From: Verrucomicrobiota bacterium
Lineage (GTDB): Bacteria > Verrucomicrobiota > Verrucomicrobiia > Chthoniobacterales > UBA10450
Reading direction: 5' to 3'
Assembly (NCBI GenBank): GCA_003219945.1
Contig: QHQV01000243.1
Location: 1-20,629, forward strand
Length of the DNA: 20,629 nt
The translations under genes were made by a program, and so were the position numbers. The notes beneath the pieces were generated by a model. The model searched no databases. It was not told where the DNA came from and saw only the letters and a program-made list of their open reading frames with translations. Numbering within the stretch: the first letter of the stretch is position 1; every line of letters starts with the position of its first letter. Below are positions 16,501-20,629 of this stretch, one piece after another.

Positions 16501-17775
16501 TCAGCAGACCGGCTCAATTTCAGGCTCGGGTGCGGGCGAAACCGGCTGATCGCAAACGTGGCGTCCGGCAACGCTCAAGACCGGAACAGCAGCGATTCCA
16601 TAGATCACTGACGCAATCGTCAGCGTCGTCCGCATGCCAATGAGATCGGCGAAACCTGGCGTGATCAGGCCCGCGATGGGCATCAGTCCAAAAAAACTCA
16701 TCCCCACAACCGCCGATACGCGACCGCGTAAATGCGCCGGCGCTTGTTCCTGCACGATTGTGTTCGTAAGGCCAAAGTTCATTGACAGGGCGATGGCGAT
16801 GGCGCCCATCGCACAGGCAGTCAGCAAAAATCCTTGCGACAGTGACATGAAAAAAACACCCATCGCAATGGCTACCACGTTGCCGGTCATGAATTTCAAC
16901 CGATTCTCACGCGCAACACTGAGCAGGCCAATCGAACCAAGGAATGCGCCGCTGCCGGATATTGCCATCAGTCCACCCATGCTTTTCGCGCCAAGATGAA
17001 GAATATCGCGCACGTAGAGCGGAAGCATCACTGAGATCGCCGGGAAAACGAAGATCGTGTTCAACGCAATCAGCGTGATGAGGGAAACAATGATGCGATT
17101 GGAGCGAACATACCGAAACCCCTCGAGAATCCCGCTACGGCGTTGTTGTTCTTCCTCCGGCGTGCCCATCGGCCGTTTCGGTAGCGAGATTAGTGCTGCG
17201 ATCAATGCTACGAAAGAGAGCGCGTTTGTGAAAAATGCCGACGCCGCGCCCCACCACCCGACAAAAAGTCCGGCCAGCGACGGACCGATCAAACGCGAGC
17301 CATGAAACACTGATCTATCGAGGGCGACGGCTGCGGCAATCTCATCCCGCCTCACTAACTCCGGCACAAGGGCACTGATAGCCGGCATTTCGTACGCGAA
17401 AGCAATGCCCAGCAGCAGCGCAAAGAAAACAATGTGCCAGACGCGGATCTGACCACTCATCACCAAAAATCCCAATCCCACAGCAAAAATGATTTGGGCG
17501 ATTTGTGTTGCCACCAGGATCTTGCGTTTGTCCAGCCGGTCAGCCAATGAGCCCGCCACCGGAGCAAGTATCAGCGCCGGCAAGCCCGCGGCGAAGTTCA
17601 CCAGCCCAAGCAGAATCGCCTTGCTGGTGAGACCGCTCATCACCCAGCTTTGCGCCATCATTTGCATCCATGTGCCACTGTCGGAAATAAGCGAACCGAT
17701 TATGTACCGCCGGAATGGTCCCTGACGTAAAAGCGCCAGTGACTTCGATCCAACCCATTTTTCCTGCTCGTTCAT
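16501..17775 (-). CDS. Major facilitator superfamily exporter (MFS_3 / EntS-like)
   Basis: The product has 424 residues with about twelve membrane helices in two halves. The loop between helices 2 and 3 carries the MFS motif A, GSLADRLDKRKIL (75-87). FAYEMPAISALVPELV and the gene context fit the MFS_3 group, which includes the enterobactin exporter EntS and many uncharacterised effluxers. A charged central loop with EEEQQRR separates the two halves. The substrate is unknown. ATG 17775 is preferred; an in-frame GTG at 17784 would add three residues. It is the first gene of a four-gene minus-strand cluster and is divergent from clpB across about 140 bases, which hold no other gene that I can see. 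The C-terminal tail (PAPEPEIEPVC) is acidic and Pro-rich. Confidence 0.88.
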   Translation of the reverse strand: MNEQEKWVGSKSLALLRQGPFRRYIIGSLISDSGTWMQMMAQSWVMSGLTSKAILLGLVNFAAGLPALILAPVAGSLADRLDKRKILVATQIAQIIFAVGLGFLVMSGQIRVWHIVFFALLLGIAFAYEMPAISALVPELVRRDEIAAAVALDRSVFHGSRLIGPSLAGLFVGWWGAASAFFTNALSFVALIAALISLPKRPMGTPEEEQQRRSGILEGFRYVRSNRIIVSLITLIALNTIFVFPAISVMLPLYVRDILHLGAKSMGGLMAISGSGAFLGSIGLLSVARENRLKFMTGNVVAIAMGVFFMSLSQGFLLTACAMGAIAIALSMNFGLTNTIVQEQAPAHLRGRVSAVVGMSFFGLMPIAGLITPGFADLIGMRTTLTIASVIYGIAAVPVLSVAGRHVCDQPVSPAPEPEIEPVC

Positions 17776-17916
17776 CGCAAACACTCATCGTTGTGGGGGC
17801 GTTAGTGTCAAACGGCTTAGTGCACAGTGGGGCGAGTCCAATGCTCAGAGGAAGTTTGCGGGAGCTCGTTTACCAAAGCGCAATTGCCGAGCGAATCCCG
17901 TTTGGTATTTTGAAGG

Positions 17917-20487
<2,571 letters not shown>

Positions 20488-20494
20488 AGTTTAA

Positions 20495-20593
20495 TCTCTG
20501 CACCGGCCGATTTAGCCCGCGGTGTTATTTTGGGCTACTTCCGCTTTCGGCGGGAGCCGGACCTCACATCAACTCTTCGAGGTGAAGCAGAGA
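20495..20593 (+). ncRNA. Candidate structured RNA downstream of clpB
   Basis: About 100 bases fold on paper into a closed branched shape. P1 is seven perfect pairs, TCTCTGC (20495-20501) with GCAGAGA (20587-20593). P2 is CCGGC (20503-20507) with GCCGG (20556-20560). Inside P2 are P3, TAGCCC/GGGCTA (20513-20518, 20532-20537), and P4, CCGC/GCGG (20541-20544, 20550-20553) with two flanking weaker pairs. P5 is ACCTC/GAGGT (20561-20565, 20579-20583) and directly abuts P2. It matches no riboswitch, tRNA or small RNA that I recognise. It could be a clpB 3' structure, a leader of a gene beyond the right edge, or a dispersed repeat. Strand is assumed from clpB direction. The remaining bases to the window end show nothing clear. 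Confidence 0.3.
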
Positions 20594-20629
20594 ATATTTT
20601 GCTGTCGTCCTTTCGCCAAGAATCGCCGC

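Noticed and set aside
17785..17916. CIRCE or other classical heat-shock operator upstream of clpB
   Set aside because: No TTAGCACTC-like inverted repeat is present, and no convincing alternative promoter could be picked by eye.
20495..20593. tRNA, because of the 7-pair outer stem and 5-pair last stem
   Set aside because: The P5 loop has 13 bases rather than 7, no GTTC/T-loop sequence, no D-arm or anticodon arm in the right places and no CCA.

Overview
The window reads as chromosomal DNA from a Gram-negative bacterium. LpxI at 12952-13761 is a lipid A enzyme and so implies an outer membrane. Several traits together suggest a Verrucomicrobiota-type (Chthoniobacterales/'Spartobacteria'-like soil) genome: an atp operon with an unusually short delta subunit, an a subunit with a signal-peptide-like N terminus, almost no Shine-Dalgarno sequences, and dispersed palindromic elements of the GTCAT..CTGAGCGAAGCGAAG type. 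That placement is inference from gene content and style; no database search was possible.

Layout, left to right. (1) Positions 1-2346 hold a manganese module: a divergent MntR repressor (cut by the window edge), the NRAMP transporter MntH and a universal stress protein, with a TTAG..CTAA dyad in the divergent promoter region. (2) Positions 2428-6109 hold a GlgM/GlgA-like GT4 alpha-glucosyltransferase, the ribosome-assembly GTPase ObgE, and a second GT4 glycosyltransferase. A palindromic element supplies the stop codon of the first transferase. ObgE carries a segment of about 28 residues encoded by heptanucleotide repeats. (3) Positions 6274-12872 are a complete F1Fo ATP synthase operon, atpB-E-F-H-A-G-D-C, all on the plus strand. 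A second palindromic element lies between atpD and atpC. A tiny open frame with the only strong ribosome binding site in the operon overlaps the atpF start as ATGA. (4) lpxI follows atpC across a double hairpin. (5) A four-gene minus-strand cluster (17775 down to 13744) reads MFS exporter, TIM-barrel sugar isomerase-like protein, LPG-synthase-TM/flippase-like membrane protein, and a stand-alone RibD-C reductase. (6) clpB runs from 17917 to 20487 on the plus strand, followed by about 100 bases that can fold into a compact branched structure.

Most of the gene content is housekeeping: energy conservation, ribosome assembly, disaggregation, metal homeostasis and envelope sugars. The unusual material is between or inside the genes: repeat-derived coding sequence in an essential GTPase, mobile-looking palindromes embedded in the atp operon, a candidate translational-coupling mini-ORF and a candidate structured RNA. 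I found no phage, CRISPR, transposase, rRNA or tRNA. No stretch longer than 300 bases is without a gene.
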